From contig NZ_JBBAKG010000002.1 in the NCBI RefSeq assembly GCF_040403615.1, forward strand, positions 1-64,000: a stretch of 64,000 nucleotides of DNA. Reading direction: 5' to 3'. Positions 42,953-51,005 of this stretch are shown here, piece after piece. Position 1 is the stretch's first letter; every line of letters starts with the position of its first letter. Under the pieces are notes generated by a model. The model was not told the origin of the DNA and ran no database searches. It saw nothing but the letters and a program-made list of their open reading frames with translations. This stretch comes from Haliscomenobacter sp040403615 (GTDB lineage Bacteria; Bacteroidota; Bacteroidia; Chitinophagales; Saprospiraceae). The translations under genes and the position numbers were made by a program.

Positions 42953-43615
42953 ATGAAAAAGTTATTCCCAGGCTATAGTTTGTTCCTTGCATTGATGAGT
43001 TGCTTGGTGGTGACCTCCTGCGACAGTAAAAAGCCAGAGGCGAAAATAACCACCAAACAGCATCTGGACGCAGGAACCAAAACAATTGAAAATATGCAAT
43101 CGGCATACAAAGGAGAGAGAACTGCAACCGCAAAGTATGCAGCGTTTTCAAAGAAAGCCGAAGAAGAGGGATATCACAACGTTGCTTTATTGTACAACGC
43201 AGTTTCAGCAGCCGAAAACATTCACTCCATAAATCACAAAGCTGTAATTGAAGACGCTGGAGCAACCGTTCCAATCATCACGCCTGAATACAAAGTAAAA
43301 ACGACCAAAGAGAACTTGAGTGAAGATATAAATGGCGAAGCCTACGAAGCTAAAAAAATGTACCCTGATTTTTTAAAAACTGCCGAAGCAGCTGACAACC
43401 AAATTGCTTTATTAAGTCTTAATTATGCCAGGAAAACAGAGCTCAAGCATAAATTCTTTTTTGAACAAGCTTTGGGTGACATCAATAGTAATATGTTGAA
43501 CAGTTTGCCAGCCAAATATTTCGTTTGTCCCGTTTGTGGAAATACCTACACCTCTGCACCCAAACACTGCGACTTTTCATTAACAGACAGAGAAAAATTC
43601 ATCGTATTCCAATAA
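42953..43615 (+). CDS. Rubrerythrin-type lipoprotein
   Basis: A 220-aa lipoprotein: signal MKKLFPGYSLFLALMSCLVV with a Cys in VVTSC, a ferritin-like four-helix diiron domain (YKGERTATAKYAAFSKKAEE, AVSAAENIHSINHKAVI, SLNYARKTELKHKFFFEQAL), and a short C-terminal rubredoxin-like knuckle. The first pair CPVC (192-195) is intact, but the second pair is CDFS (206-209), so one of four Cys ligands is Ser. Peroxide detoxification in the periplasm is the likely role. ATG 42953 was chosen because it begins the signal peptide. Confidence 0.85.
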   Translation: MKKLFPGYSLFLALMSCLVVTSCDSKKPEAKITTKQHLDAGTKTIENMQSAYKGERTATAKYAAFSKKAEEEGYHNVALLYNAVSAAENIHSINHKAVIEDAGATVPIITPEYKVKTTKENLSEDINGEAYEAKKMYPDFLKTAEAADNQIALLSLNYARKTELKHKFFFEQALGDINSNMLNSLPAKYFVCPVCGNTYTSAPKHCDFSLTDREKFIVFQ

Positions 43616-43695
43616 CTTGAAGAAACTGGGAGCTGCAAGACAGATATTCGAAATGATAGTTTTGTACAACAAGAAAAAATGCACCATGTACAACT

Positions 43696-43739
43696 AAATG
43701 TTGAATAGGCCGGTTGAGAAACTGGCCTATTCAACATTT
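43696..43739. repeat. 16-bp perfect palindrome
   Basis: AAATGTTGAATAGGCC (43696-43711) and GGCCTATTCAACATTT (43724-43739) pair perfectly around a 12-nt loop. No T-tract follows. It sits between the rubrerythrin gene and the M1 peptidase gene. Confidence 0.75.
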
Positions 43740-43823
43740 GGAAAACCTAAAGGTTGCCAAAACCAACAATTGTGGTTAAATTAGCGATCTATATCCACCA
43801 AAATACCTAACAGCTCATTAACC

Positions 43824-45830
43824 ATGATCCTGCGCATCACCCTGTTTATCCTCCTGGTCACCATCACGGCTGCATCCGCCCAACCAAGCAATCTCCCCCT
43901 CCGCAAAGCCCTTGAAACGTCCAGCCGCTCCATCCGGCTCGATGTACCGATGACCAACACCATCCGCAATGCATTCAAGGCGGGTACGCGCGACTTTTCA
44001 GGTAAGCCAGGCCCCAATTACTGGCAATTGGAAGCCGACTATACCATTAATGCCAGCCTCGATACGGCCACTCAAACCATTACCGGATCGGAAAAGATCA
44101 GCATGCACAACAACAGCAAGGGCAATCTGGGAACGATCGTATTGCGCCTTGACCACAACATCTTTCGCCCACTAGCCCAGCGGGGTGCTTCCGTGCCAGC
44201 AGAAACCACTGATGGGATGGTTTTGACCAGCCTGAAGGTTGCTGGCCAGGAAGCTGCCCTAAGCGCTGCCGAAGCTCCGAGGCGTGGCAATAATGACAAT
44301 ACCGCATCAAAAGTAACCATCTCCGGACTTACCCAGACGGTAGCATTCATCAATCTTGCCGAACCGGTTAAAGCTGGAACAACGGTTGAACTGGAAATAG
44401 AATGGCACACCAAACTGCCCGGTGGCCCCAATGGGCTAGGCCACCGCATGACCCAACGATTTGACAATAAATTGTTTCAACCCACCCAATGGTACCCTCG
44501 CCTGGCCAAATACGATGACCTGCTCGGCTGGGAGACCAGCCCTTATCTGGGACCTTCAGAGTTCTACAACAACTTCGGCAAATTTGACGTGCGCATCACC
44601 GTACCAGGCGGCTGGATTGTCAGTGGTACAGGCTTGCTGCAAAACCCCAACGAGGTGTTGACGGAAACAGCAAGACAGCGACTCTCCACGGTACTCAACT
44701 CCGATGATGAGGTAACCATTGTGGGGGCGACTGAAAAAGGCCCAGGAAAATCCACTGCGCCAGGCGACAAACTCACTTGGCATTTTGTTGCCGACAGGGT
44801 AAATGATTTTGTCTGGGCAAGCGCCGAAAACTTCGTCTGGAAAGCCACCCGCGCAACCATTCCCGGCAAAGGCGCCGTCCCGATTCACATGGTTTACCTG
44901 CCCGAAAGGGCCGAATTATTTGAACATGCTGGTAAGATTTCCCGTCATGCACTCGAGTTTTATTCGGCACTTTGGGCGCCTTATCCATTCCCTCAATTGA
45001 CCTTGCAGGATGGGCCAAGCGAGGGCATGGAATACCCCATGGTCATTAACTCGAACCAGGATGCTGCTGACCATGAAACTGCCCACCAGTGGTGGCCGAT
45101 GATGCTGGGCACCAATGAAACGCGGTACGGCTGGATGGATGAAGGGTTCAATCAGTATATGAATATTCTCTCGGATGCAGATTCTGGGGGCAAGCCGTAC
45201 AATCTGGATGGCTTGGGCCAATACTATGGCTGGATGAGTGGCGACGAAAACGAAGCCCCGATGATGTGGAGTGCCAATGATGCGGGCAGTGGCTATAGGT
45301 TTCAAACCTACCAAAAAGCGCCCTTGATGCTCTCCATGCTGGGCGGCATTGTAGGCGATCAGGCTGTTATCAATGCCATGAAAAAATATACCGCAGCCTG
45401 GGCTTACAAGCACCCTTCACCTTGGGATTATATTTTCTTTATGAACAATGAACTGGGACAGGATCTGGAATGGTTCTGGTACTACTGGTTGTGGACCACG
45501 GAGTCTGTTGATGGATCGATCCAGGACGTAAAAACCACAAGTGGCAAAACAACCGTAACGATTCAGCAAGCAGGGCAGATGCCGTCGCCGGTGGTGTTGA
45601 AGGTGGAGTTTGAAGCAGCAGGCCCGGTCATCAAAACATTGCCCAACGCCAAAATGATTGATGCAACTACTGCCGAAGTTACCTGGCCCGTATCCGTTTG
45701 GTTTGACGGCAAACGCACTTTTGATGCCGAAATGAATTTTGGAAAACGCAAGATCAAAAAAATCACGTTTGATCCTCATGGCCGTTTCCCGGATGCCAAT
45801 TCTGACGATAACGTTTGGCCACAGAAATAA
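43824..45830 (+). CDS. M1-family metallopeptidase, exported
   Basis: A 668-aa exported aminopeptidase-like protein with a signal peptide (MILRITLFILLVTITAASAQ). The zinc site is HETAH at residues 417-421 with the third ligand Glu440 in GWMDEGFNQYM, so the spacing HExxH-18-E is exactly that of gluzincins. The usual M1 exopeptidase GxMEN motif is replaced by GPSEGMEYPMVI, which is normal in Bacteroidota M1 members. N-terminal ~250 residues are a beta-sandwich domain. Its substrate is probably peptides in the periplasm or surroundings. Confidence 0.9.
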   Translation: MILRITLFILLVTITAASAQPSNLPLRKALETSSRSIRLDVPMTNTIRNAFKAGTRDFSGKPGPNYWQLEADYTINASLDTATQTITGSEKISMHNNSKGNLGTIVLRLDHNIFRPLAQRGASVPAETTDGMVLTSLKVAGQEAALSAAEAPRRGNNDNTASKVTISGLTQTVAFINLAEPVKAGTTVELEIEWHTKLPGGPNGLGHRMTQRFDNKLFQPTQWYPRLAKYDDLLGWETSPYLGPSEFYNNFGKFDVRITVPGGWIVSGTGLLQNPNEVLTETARQRLSTVLNSDDEVTIVGATEKGPGKSTAPGDKLTWHFVADRVNDFVWASAENFVWKATRATIPGKGAVPIHMVYLPERAELFEHAGKISRHALEFYSALWAPYPFPQLTLQDGPSEGMEYPMVINSNQDAADHETAHQWWPMMLGTNETRYGWMDEGFNQYMNILSDADSGGKPYNLDGLGQYYGWMSGDENEAPMMWSANDAGSGYRFQTYQKAPLMLSMLGGIVGDQAVINAMKKYTAAWAYKHPSPWDYIFFMNNELGQDLEWFWYYWLWTTESVDGSIQDVKTTSGKTTVTIQQAGQMPSPVVLKVEFEAAGPVIKTLPNAKMIDATTAEVTWPVSVWFDGKRTFDAEMNFGKRKIKKITFDPHGRFPDANSDDNVWPQK

Positions 45831-45860
45831 AGAATTTTATGCAAATCAAAATCAACTAGG

Positions 45861-46430
45861 ATGGCAATGGAAAATCAAAAGGAGTTGTCCTCAGAACAAC
45901 AGGAAGAACTACTCAGCACCTTAAAAGCCCGGTTTGAGAAAAACAAAAGTCGCCATGAAGGCCTTGAATGGGCCAAAGTCCAAGCCAGGCTGGAAGCAAA
46001 TGCCGAAAAACTGTGGTCGCTCCATGAAATGGAAAGAACCGGCGGTGAACCAGACGTAATTGACCTTGATCCAAATACGGACGAATACATTTTTTGCGAT
46101 TGTTCGGCGGAAAGTCCTGTTGGCCGCAGAAGTCTTTGTTTTGACCATACAGCACTGGAGTCAAGGAAAGAAAACAAACCAGCCAACAGCGCTATGAATA
46201 TGGCTGCTGCCATGGGTATTGAACTTTTTACGGAAGAAAAATATAGGGCACTACAACAATTGATAAAGTTCGATTTAAAAACCTCAAGCTGGGTAAAAAC
46301 CCCTGCTGAGATCAGAAAACTCGGCGGCGCCCTCTTTTGTGATCGCCGCTATGACACTGTTTTTGTGTACCACAATGGCGCAGAATCTTACTATGCCGGC
46401 AGGGGATTCCGTGGCTCGCTTAGGGTTTAA
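45861..46430 (+). CDS. DUF4256 family protein
   Basis: A 189-aa cytosolic protein matching the DUF4256 pattern: RFEKNKSRHEGLEWAKVQAR, EKLWSLHEMERTGGEPDVID, YIFCDCSAESPVGRRSLCFD, and a Tyr-rich C-terminal FVYHNGAESYYAGRGFRGSL. Function is not known. Length is typical. It follows the M1 gene by 30 nt on the same strand. Confidence 0.85.
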   Translation: MAMENQKELSSEQQEELLSTLKARFEKNKSRHEGLEWAKVQARLEANAEKLWSLHEMERTGGEPDVIDLDPNTDEYIFCDCSAESPVGRRSLCFDHTALESRKENKPANSAMNMAAAMGIELFTEEKYRALQQLIKFDLKTSSWVKTPAEIRKLGGALFCDRRYDTVFVYHNGAESYYAGRGFRGSLRV

Positions 46431-46524
46431 ACATTGCCCAGTATGGTACATTTGAATTTGAGCGCGAACTTTTCGATTTTTTGACCTAATTTTATCCATA
46501 AGCGGATTAAACACAACTCTTATT

Positions 46525-47640
46525 ATGAACTCACGTCGCAAATTTTTACAGAAAATTACGGCAACCGCCATTGCCCTTCAATTGCCAGACTATGTTTTGG
46601 CAGGTAACCCTGAAACCTATAGCCAACCTTATGAAGGCCCCGTTTTGCGGGTAGCCATTATGGGACTGGGCAGTTATGGAAACCGGGTTGCCGAGGCCAT
46701 GCAATCCTGCAAAAAAGCCAAATTAGTGGCGGCTATCAGCGGTACCCCGTCTAAACTTAAAGAATGGCAGAGTAAATACAATATCCCGGAAAAAAATTGC
46801 TACAACTACGAAACTTTCGATGCGATCAAGAACAACCCCGACATTGATGCGGTGTACATCATCACTCCCAATGCCCTGCACAAAGAGCAGGTAATCCGGG
46901 TGGCCAATGCGGGCAAGCATGTGATCTGCGAAAAACCCATGTCGATCAATGCCAAAGACGGACAGGCCATGATCGATGCCTGCAAAAAAAGCAATGTAAA
47001 ACTGCTGGTCGGCTACCGGATGCATTTTGAACCCAAGACCCTGGAAATCATCAGAATGAGAAAGGAAGGGGAGCTGGGTAAAGTTTTATTTTTCCAGGGC
47101 CTATGCGGCTTTACCATCGGAAATCCCTCCCAATGGCGGCTAAACAAAAAACTGTCAGGCGGCGGTGCAATGATGGACATCGGCATTTATGCCATCAATG
47201 GTGCTCGGTATATGGTAGGAGAGGAGCCAATCTGGGTGACTGCACAGGAAATCAAGACCAACCCCGAAAAATTTAAAGAAGGCATTGACGAAACCATCCA
47301 GTTTCAGTTGGGTTTCCCCGGAGGGGCAGTGGCTTCCTGCTTGTCAACCTACACGATGAACAACCTTGACCGCTTTTTCTTGAATGCCGAAAAAGGCTTT
47401 GCAGAGTTGTTGCCCTCCACTGGCTATGGCCCCATCAAAGGGCGCACCAACAAAGGCGAATTGAACCATCCGCATGTTACGCACCAGACCGTGCAAATGG
47501 ATGAAATGGCGGGCATCATTTTGGAAGGCAACACCCCCATCGTACCCGTTGATGGGGAAGAAGGATTAAAAGACCTAAAGATTATTGATGCGATCTTTTT
47601 GGCTGTCAAAACGGGGAAGAAAGTACCCCTGAAATTGTAA
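46525..47640 (+). CDS. Gfo/Idh/MocA-family oxidoreductase, exported
   Basis: A 371-aa NAD(P)-dependent sugar oxidoreductase with a twin-arginine-type signal (MNSRRKFLQKITATAIALQL), then a Rossmann domain (VLRVAIMGLGSYGNRVAEAM) and the EKP motif (HVICEKPMSINAKD), where Lys is catalytic. C-terminal alpha/beta domain contains GGGAMMDIGIYAINGARYMV, similar to glucose-fructose oxidoreductase. Probably Tat-exported with bound cofactor. The Crp-like gene starts 31 nt downstream. Confidence 0.9.
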   Translation: MNSRRKFLQKITATAIALQLPDYVLAGNPETYSQPYEGPVLRVAIMGLGSYGNRVAEAMQSCKKAKLVAAISGTPSKLKEWQSKYNIPEKNCYNYETFDAIKNNPDIDAVYIITPNALHKEQVIRVANAGKHVICEKPMSINAKDGQAMIDACKKSNVKLLVGYRMHFEPKTLEIIRMRKEGELGKVLFFQGLCGFTIGNPSQWRLNKKLSGGGAMMDIGIYAINGARYMVGEEPIWVTAQEIKTNPEKFKEGIDETIQFQLGFPGGAVASCLSTYTMNNLDRFFLNAEKGFAELLPSTGYGPIKGRTNKGELNHPHVTHQTVQMDEMAGIILEGNTPIVPVDGEEGLKDLKIIDAIFLAVKTGKKVPLKL

Positions 47641-47671
47641 AAGCCAAGTTCAAGATATTGTAATTTGAAAC

Positions 47672-48262
47672 ATGACAGCACATAAAAACCTGATTGACCA
47701 CATACAAAAAAAAGTCTCCCTTTCAGAAGAAGAGGCACAGGAGTTTATTTCCTGTTTTAAACTCACCAAAGTAAAAAAACGCCAGTTCATTATTCAGCCG
47801 GATTTTGTAGCCAAACACCGCAACTATGTATTGCAAGGTGCTTTTATGGGTTATGTAGTGGCAGATGCGGGGCAGGAACATATTATTCAACTGGCCATCG
47901 AAGACTGGTGGATTTCTGATTACAACAGTTACATTTTTCAGCAACCTGCTACAATGTTCGTGATGGCTTTGGAAGACAGCGTGATATTGCAACTTGATTT
48001 TGCCAGTGAGCAAAAGCTCAAAAGCATGAATCATAAGTATGAAACATTTTTCAGAATTACCGCAGAGCGTTCATTTGCCGGTATGCAGAGAAGAATCATC
48101 AGCAATCTTACCAAAACTGCCGAAGAACGCTTTCATGAATTTGAAGACAATTACCCACAAATCGCCAATCGTTTTCCTCAATATGTCATTGCTTCCTTCC
48201 TGGGCATGACCACCCAATACCTCTCAAAGCTCCGAAACATAAGGGTTTCCAAAAAAAGTTAA
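47672..48262 (+). CDS. Crp/Fnr-family transcriptional regulator
   Basis: A 196-aa regulator: an N-terminal cyclic-nucleotide-binding-like domain (VKKRQFIIQPDFVAKHRNYV, GQEHIIQLAIEDWWISDYNS) and a short C-terminal HTH (RFPQYVIASFLGMTTQYLSK, LRNIRV). It has no Fnr cysteine cluster. In Bacteroidota such genes often sit next to a redox or AhpD-like gene, as here. Its operator is unknown; the palindrome at 48326-48342 is a candidate. Confidence 0.88.
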   Translation: MTAHKNLIDHIQKKVSLSEEEAQEFISCFKLTKVKKRQFIIQPDFVAKHRNYVLQGAFMGYVVADAGQEHIIQLAIEDWWISDYNSYIFQQPATMFVMALEDSVILQLDFASEQKLKSMNHKYETFFRITAERSFAGMQRRIISNLTKTAEERFHEFEDNYPQIANRFPQYVIASFLGMTTQYLSKLRNIRVSKKS

Positions 48263-48325
48263 TCTAGTTTCACTTTACTTCTTCATGTAGTTTCTCCATA
48301 TTTCCTAATCTAGTTGGTTGTAAAA

Positions 48326-48342
48326 GGCCTCCTGTTGAGGCC
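48326..48342. promoter_or_regulatory. GGCCTC-GAGGCC palindrome before the AhpD-like gene
   Basis: A perfect 6-bp inverted repeat, GGCCTC (48326-48331) and GAGGCC (48337-48342), with a 5-nt spacer. It directly precedes CATCTTTG (a weak -7-like box). It could be an operator for the upstream Crp-like regulator or a short terminator without a clear T-tract. Confidence 0.35.
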
Positions 48343-48394
48343 ATCTTTGTATTGTCAATAACGACACGCTGAACAACAAAAAATACAAAGCAAA

Positions 48395-48946
48395 ATGACC
48401 ACAACGTCAAACAGAACTTTTACAGTTCCAATCAGAGCAGAAGTAAGCGAAACCAATCAAGGCATTTTTGATAACCTCAAAAAAGGTCTAGGTTTTGTTC
48501 CAAACCTGTATGCCTATTTCGCCAAAAGCGAAACAGCATTGGGCGACTACCTTGCCCTGCAAAACCGCAAGAGCAGTTTAAAAGCAAAAGAAAGAGAAGT
48601 AATTAACCTGGTAGTCAGTCAAATCAATGGCTGCCGCTATTGCCAGAGTGCCCACACTGTATTGGGTAAAATGAATGGTTTCACAGACGAACAAATAATT
48701 GAGCTTCGCCAGGGCTCAGCATCATTCGACAGCAAATTAGACGCATTGGCAAAATTTACAGCGTCAGTTACTGAAACCAGGGGTCATGCAAGCATTGATG
48801 CAAAAGAAGCATTTTTTGCAGCCGGGTACACTGAAGCCAATTTGATTGATGCCGTAATTATTATTGGCGATAAAATCATCAGCAACTACATCCACAACCT
48901 TACTGGTTTTGAAATTGATTTTCCATTAGCAGACGAAATTGCTTAG
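48395..48946 (+). CDS. Carboxymuconolactone decarboxylase/AhpD-like protein
   Basis: A 183-aa protein of the alkylhydroperoxidase D-like (CMD) superfamily. The redox-active CxxC with a downstream His is present: NGCRYCQSAHTVLGKMNG, giving Cys-Arg-Tyr-Cys-x3-His. The preceding helix has the conserved Glu-containing LKAKEREVINLVVSQ. Probably a peroxidase-like enzyme. The Crp-like gene immediately upstream is a likely regulator. Confidence 0.9.
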   Translation: MTTTSNRTFTVPIRAEVSETNQGIFDNLKKGLGFVPNLYAYFAKSETALGDYLALQNRKSSLKAKEREVINLVVSQINGCRYCQSAHTVLGKMNGFTDEQIIELRQGSASFDSKLDALAKFTASVTETRGHASIDAKEAFFAAGYTEANLIDAVIIIGDKIISNYIHNLTGFEIDFPLADEIA

Positions 48947-49082
48947 ACTTTGACCATAGGTAAGGGAGCAGATGAACTCCCTTCCTTCTAAAATCTTAAT
49001 TACTAACAAAAAACCATACCATATAAAGGGCAGAGCGAGAAGAAATACTAAAATCATTAAGCACTTAATAATACTTTCAAAA

Positions 49083-49325
49083 ATGACAGAACTATTCAAG
49101 TACTACGGCCTCGACTGGCTGGCAATGATAATGAGTGTAATTGCTATGTTGTTGTTGGGGAATAAAGTAAAATGGGGGTTTGTATCATTTATGATTGCCA
49201 ATATAGCCTGGATAGCACTAGGTATTGCTTTACTGCATAGCTACGCTATAGTTATTGGCAACTGCATATTCCTTATTACGAATACAAGGGGTTTTATTAA
49301 ATGGAATCAAACCCAAAAACAATGA
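49083..49325 (+). CDS. Small membrane protein
   Basis: An 80-aa membrane protein with three hydrophobic segments (LDWLAMIMSVIAMLLLG, WGFVSFMIANIAWIALGIAL, AIVIGNCIFLITNTRGFIKW). ATG 49083 is better than 48972, because the extra upstream 37 residues are Lys/Arg-rich and have no family support. The pattern is vaguely like a fragment of PnuC-type transporters, but too short to assign. Confidence 0.5.
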   Translation: MTELFKYYGLDWLAMIMSVIAMLLLGNKVKWGFVSFMIANIAWIALGIALLHSYAIVIGNCIFLITNTRGFIKWNQTQKQ

Positions 49326-49326
49326 C

Positions 49327-49485
49327 ATGGAAAAGGTGAATTTATTTTCAGCAATTGCCAATAAGCAGGCAGACTTGATCGTGATTGCAAGGGAATATTT
49401 GCGTAATCCTTATTTTGCTACACTTGCTGCCAAAGAGTTGGGTGTAGAGCTCCCAATCCCCTTTCAGTATAAGAGGGCTTATTAA
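49327..49485 (+). pseudogene. Old yellow enzyme (NADH:flavin oxidoreductase) 3' remnant
   Basis: A 52-codon frame encodes ADLIVIAREYLRNPYFATLA and then AKELGVELPIPFQYKRAY, which is the C-terminus of NamA/OYE-type NADH:flavin oxidoreductases. No TIM-barrel core precedes it. The region upstream is unrelated membrane protein. It is a detached 3' fragment, although an ATG (49327) allows expression of the short piece. Confidence 0.8.
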
Positions 49486-49656
49486 AATTGTACTACCACA
49501 TATTAACCCAATATTTCGGCTAAATGATACAATTGTAAAAGCCACCGATATACCCAATTGTAAGTTTTTTCCACAAACCTGGAACGTTTTGGAAAACATC
49601 ACACACATTCAGGTGTAATCAAAATTTATTCAACACACCTGAATTCTATTTGCACC

Positions 49657-50922
49657 ATGAAACAGTCCACTTTTTTTCAAACCGGAAAATTCTTTTTGTC
49701 AGTTGTTATTCTGCTGAGTGCCTTCCAGGCGCAAGCTCAAAATTTGCCAGGAGGCTTAACTACTCAACAAGTAAATGCGCACGTGATCGACCCCGTTCAG
49801 CTACGCGGCAGCCTTTCTGATGGAAACGAACAAGAGCGCTCCATGCCTTTTATTTTCCGTCCCCAAATCAAGTTCAATGCATTACCAAAACTGAATGTCA
49901 ATGCTTTTGGACAAGAATTTCATGCAAAAATTAAAGACCAGGTGACTGGATACGCCATGCAATTGCGTCAAAATGGTGCTCCATTGTACACCTTGATCTG
50001 GAACTTTTCGAAAACCCCTACCGATGGCGGCCAGGGCTGGAAACTCGATACCCGCATGCATGTAGCCAGTGTAAGCAAATTCATCACTGCAGTAGCGATG
50101 GTCAAATTGCTGGATTCTAAAGGCATCTCGCTGGATGCCAAAATCATCAACTACCTGCCAGCACACTGGGCTAAAGGCCCCAAAGTTGATCAGGTTAGCT
50201 TCCGTCAATTGCTTACGCATACTTCTGGCTTCAAAACGGGTACTTCTAGCTCCAACTACACCTTTATGAAGCAGGTGGTGGCCATTGGTGCACTTACCAA
50301 CGGCAGCTATGCTTACGAAAACCTGAACTTTGGTCTTTGTCGCCTGTTATTGGCCGTTATCAACGGCAACATCCCCCAAAACTTCAACGTTGGCCCCATA
50401 ACCGATCAAGTTTGGGACATCGTAGGCATCAATGCTTACAAGCAGTACTGCCAAACCAATATCTTCAACCCTGCCGGTGTGGCCAATGCCAGCTTTGAAG
50501 CGCTGCCTGCTTTCAAAAATGCCCTAGCGTACAAATTTCCGAACCTGAATCAAGCGGGATGGGATTCTGGCGACTTGGCAAGTATGGCCGGAGGTGCTGC
50601 CTGGAGGCTTTCTGTAGATGACTTGCTGAAAGTGATGGATCACGTTCGACGCAGAAATACCATTATTCCTGCAGGTCGTGCTCAACAAGTATTGGATGGA
50701 AACCTGGGTATCGATCAAGCGATCCCAACCCCTGCCGGTAACATTTACAACAAGAATGGCCGCTGGACCAGCGGTGGCAGAACGGAGCAGAGCGTGATCT
50801 ACTTCATGCCCAACGGAATGGAATTGGTGGTGTTGGTCAACTCACCAATCAGCGTAGAAGGCTGGTCTTTGCGCGGCATCGTGAAGGACTTGTTCATCGA
50901 CAACCTGGTAAATCCCAATTAG
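49657..50922 (+). CDS. Serine hydrolase (class C beta-lactamase-like), exported
   Basis: A 421-aa periplasmic serine hydrolase. Signal peptide MKQSTFFQTGKFFLSVVILL; catalytic SxxK motif SVSK in MHVASVSKFITAVAM; YxN motif in YENLNFGL; the third motif is probably the NGRWTSGGR block. It belongs to the large beta-lactamase/D-aminopeptidase/esterase (PF00144) superfamily, so peptidase or esterase activity is as likely as beta-lactamase. The BlaR1/BlaI-type genes are next to it but on the opposite strand. A link between them is possible but not shown. The TAG is followed after one base by the GTTGAA-type palindrome region. Confidence 0.85.
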   Translation: MKQSTFFQTGKFFLSVVILLSAFQAQAQNLPGGLTTQQVNAHVIDPVQLRGSLSDGNEQERSMPFIFRPQIKFNALPKLNVNAFGQEFHAKIKDQVTGYAMQLRQNGAPLYTLIWNFSKTPTDGGQGWKLDTRMHVASVSKFITAVAMVKLLDSKGISLDAKIINYLPAHWAKGPKVDQVSFRQLLTHTSGFKTGTSSSNYTFMKQVVAIGALTNGSYAYENLNFGLCRLLLAVINGNIPQNFNVGPITDQVWDIVGINAYKQYCQTNIFNPAGVANASFEALPAFKNALAYKFPNLNQAGWDSGDLASMAGGAAWRLSVDDLLKVMDHVRRRNTIIPAGRAQQVLDGNLGIDQAIPTPAGNIYNKNGRWTSGGRTEQSVIYFMPNGMELVVLVNSPISVEGWSLRGIVKDLFIDNLVNPN

Positions 50923-50935
50923 GAGTTGAAAAGTT

Positions 50936-51005
50936 AATAGTTGAAAAGTTGAAGAGGGCACTGTGCTGAACTTAGCATAGTGCCCTCTTCAACTTTTCAA
51001 CTATT
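50936..51005. repeat. 27-bp perfect GTTGAA-type palindrome
   Basis: Left arm 50936-50962 and right arm 50979-51005 are perfect complements over 27 bp (AATAGTTGAAAAGTTGAAGA and seven more), with a 16-nt loop. It lies between convergent genes and supplies the TAG stop of the M56 gene (51001-51003). The GTTGAAAAGTTGAAG core also occurs at 57028-57139. Confidence 0.9.

Noticed and set aside
49255..49326. Longer start for the small ORF ending at 49485
   Set aside because: Upstream codons overlap the membrane protein gene in another frame and have no old-yellow-enzyme similarity.
49657..50922. Antibiotic-resistance beta-lactamase controlled by the adjacent BlaR1/BlaI pair
   Set aside because: The serine hydrolase is on the opposite strand and belongs to a broad peptidase/esterase family; no operator-like copy of 54073-54104 was seen before it.
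50936..51005. CRISPR-like repeat array at the GTTGAA palindromes
   Set aside because: The units are inverted, not direct with regular unique spacers, and no cas genes are present.
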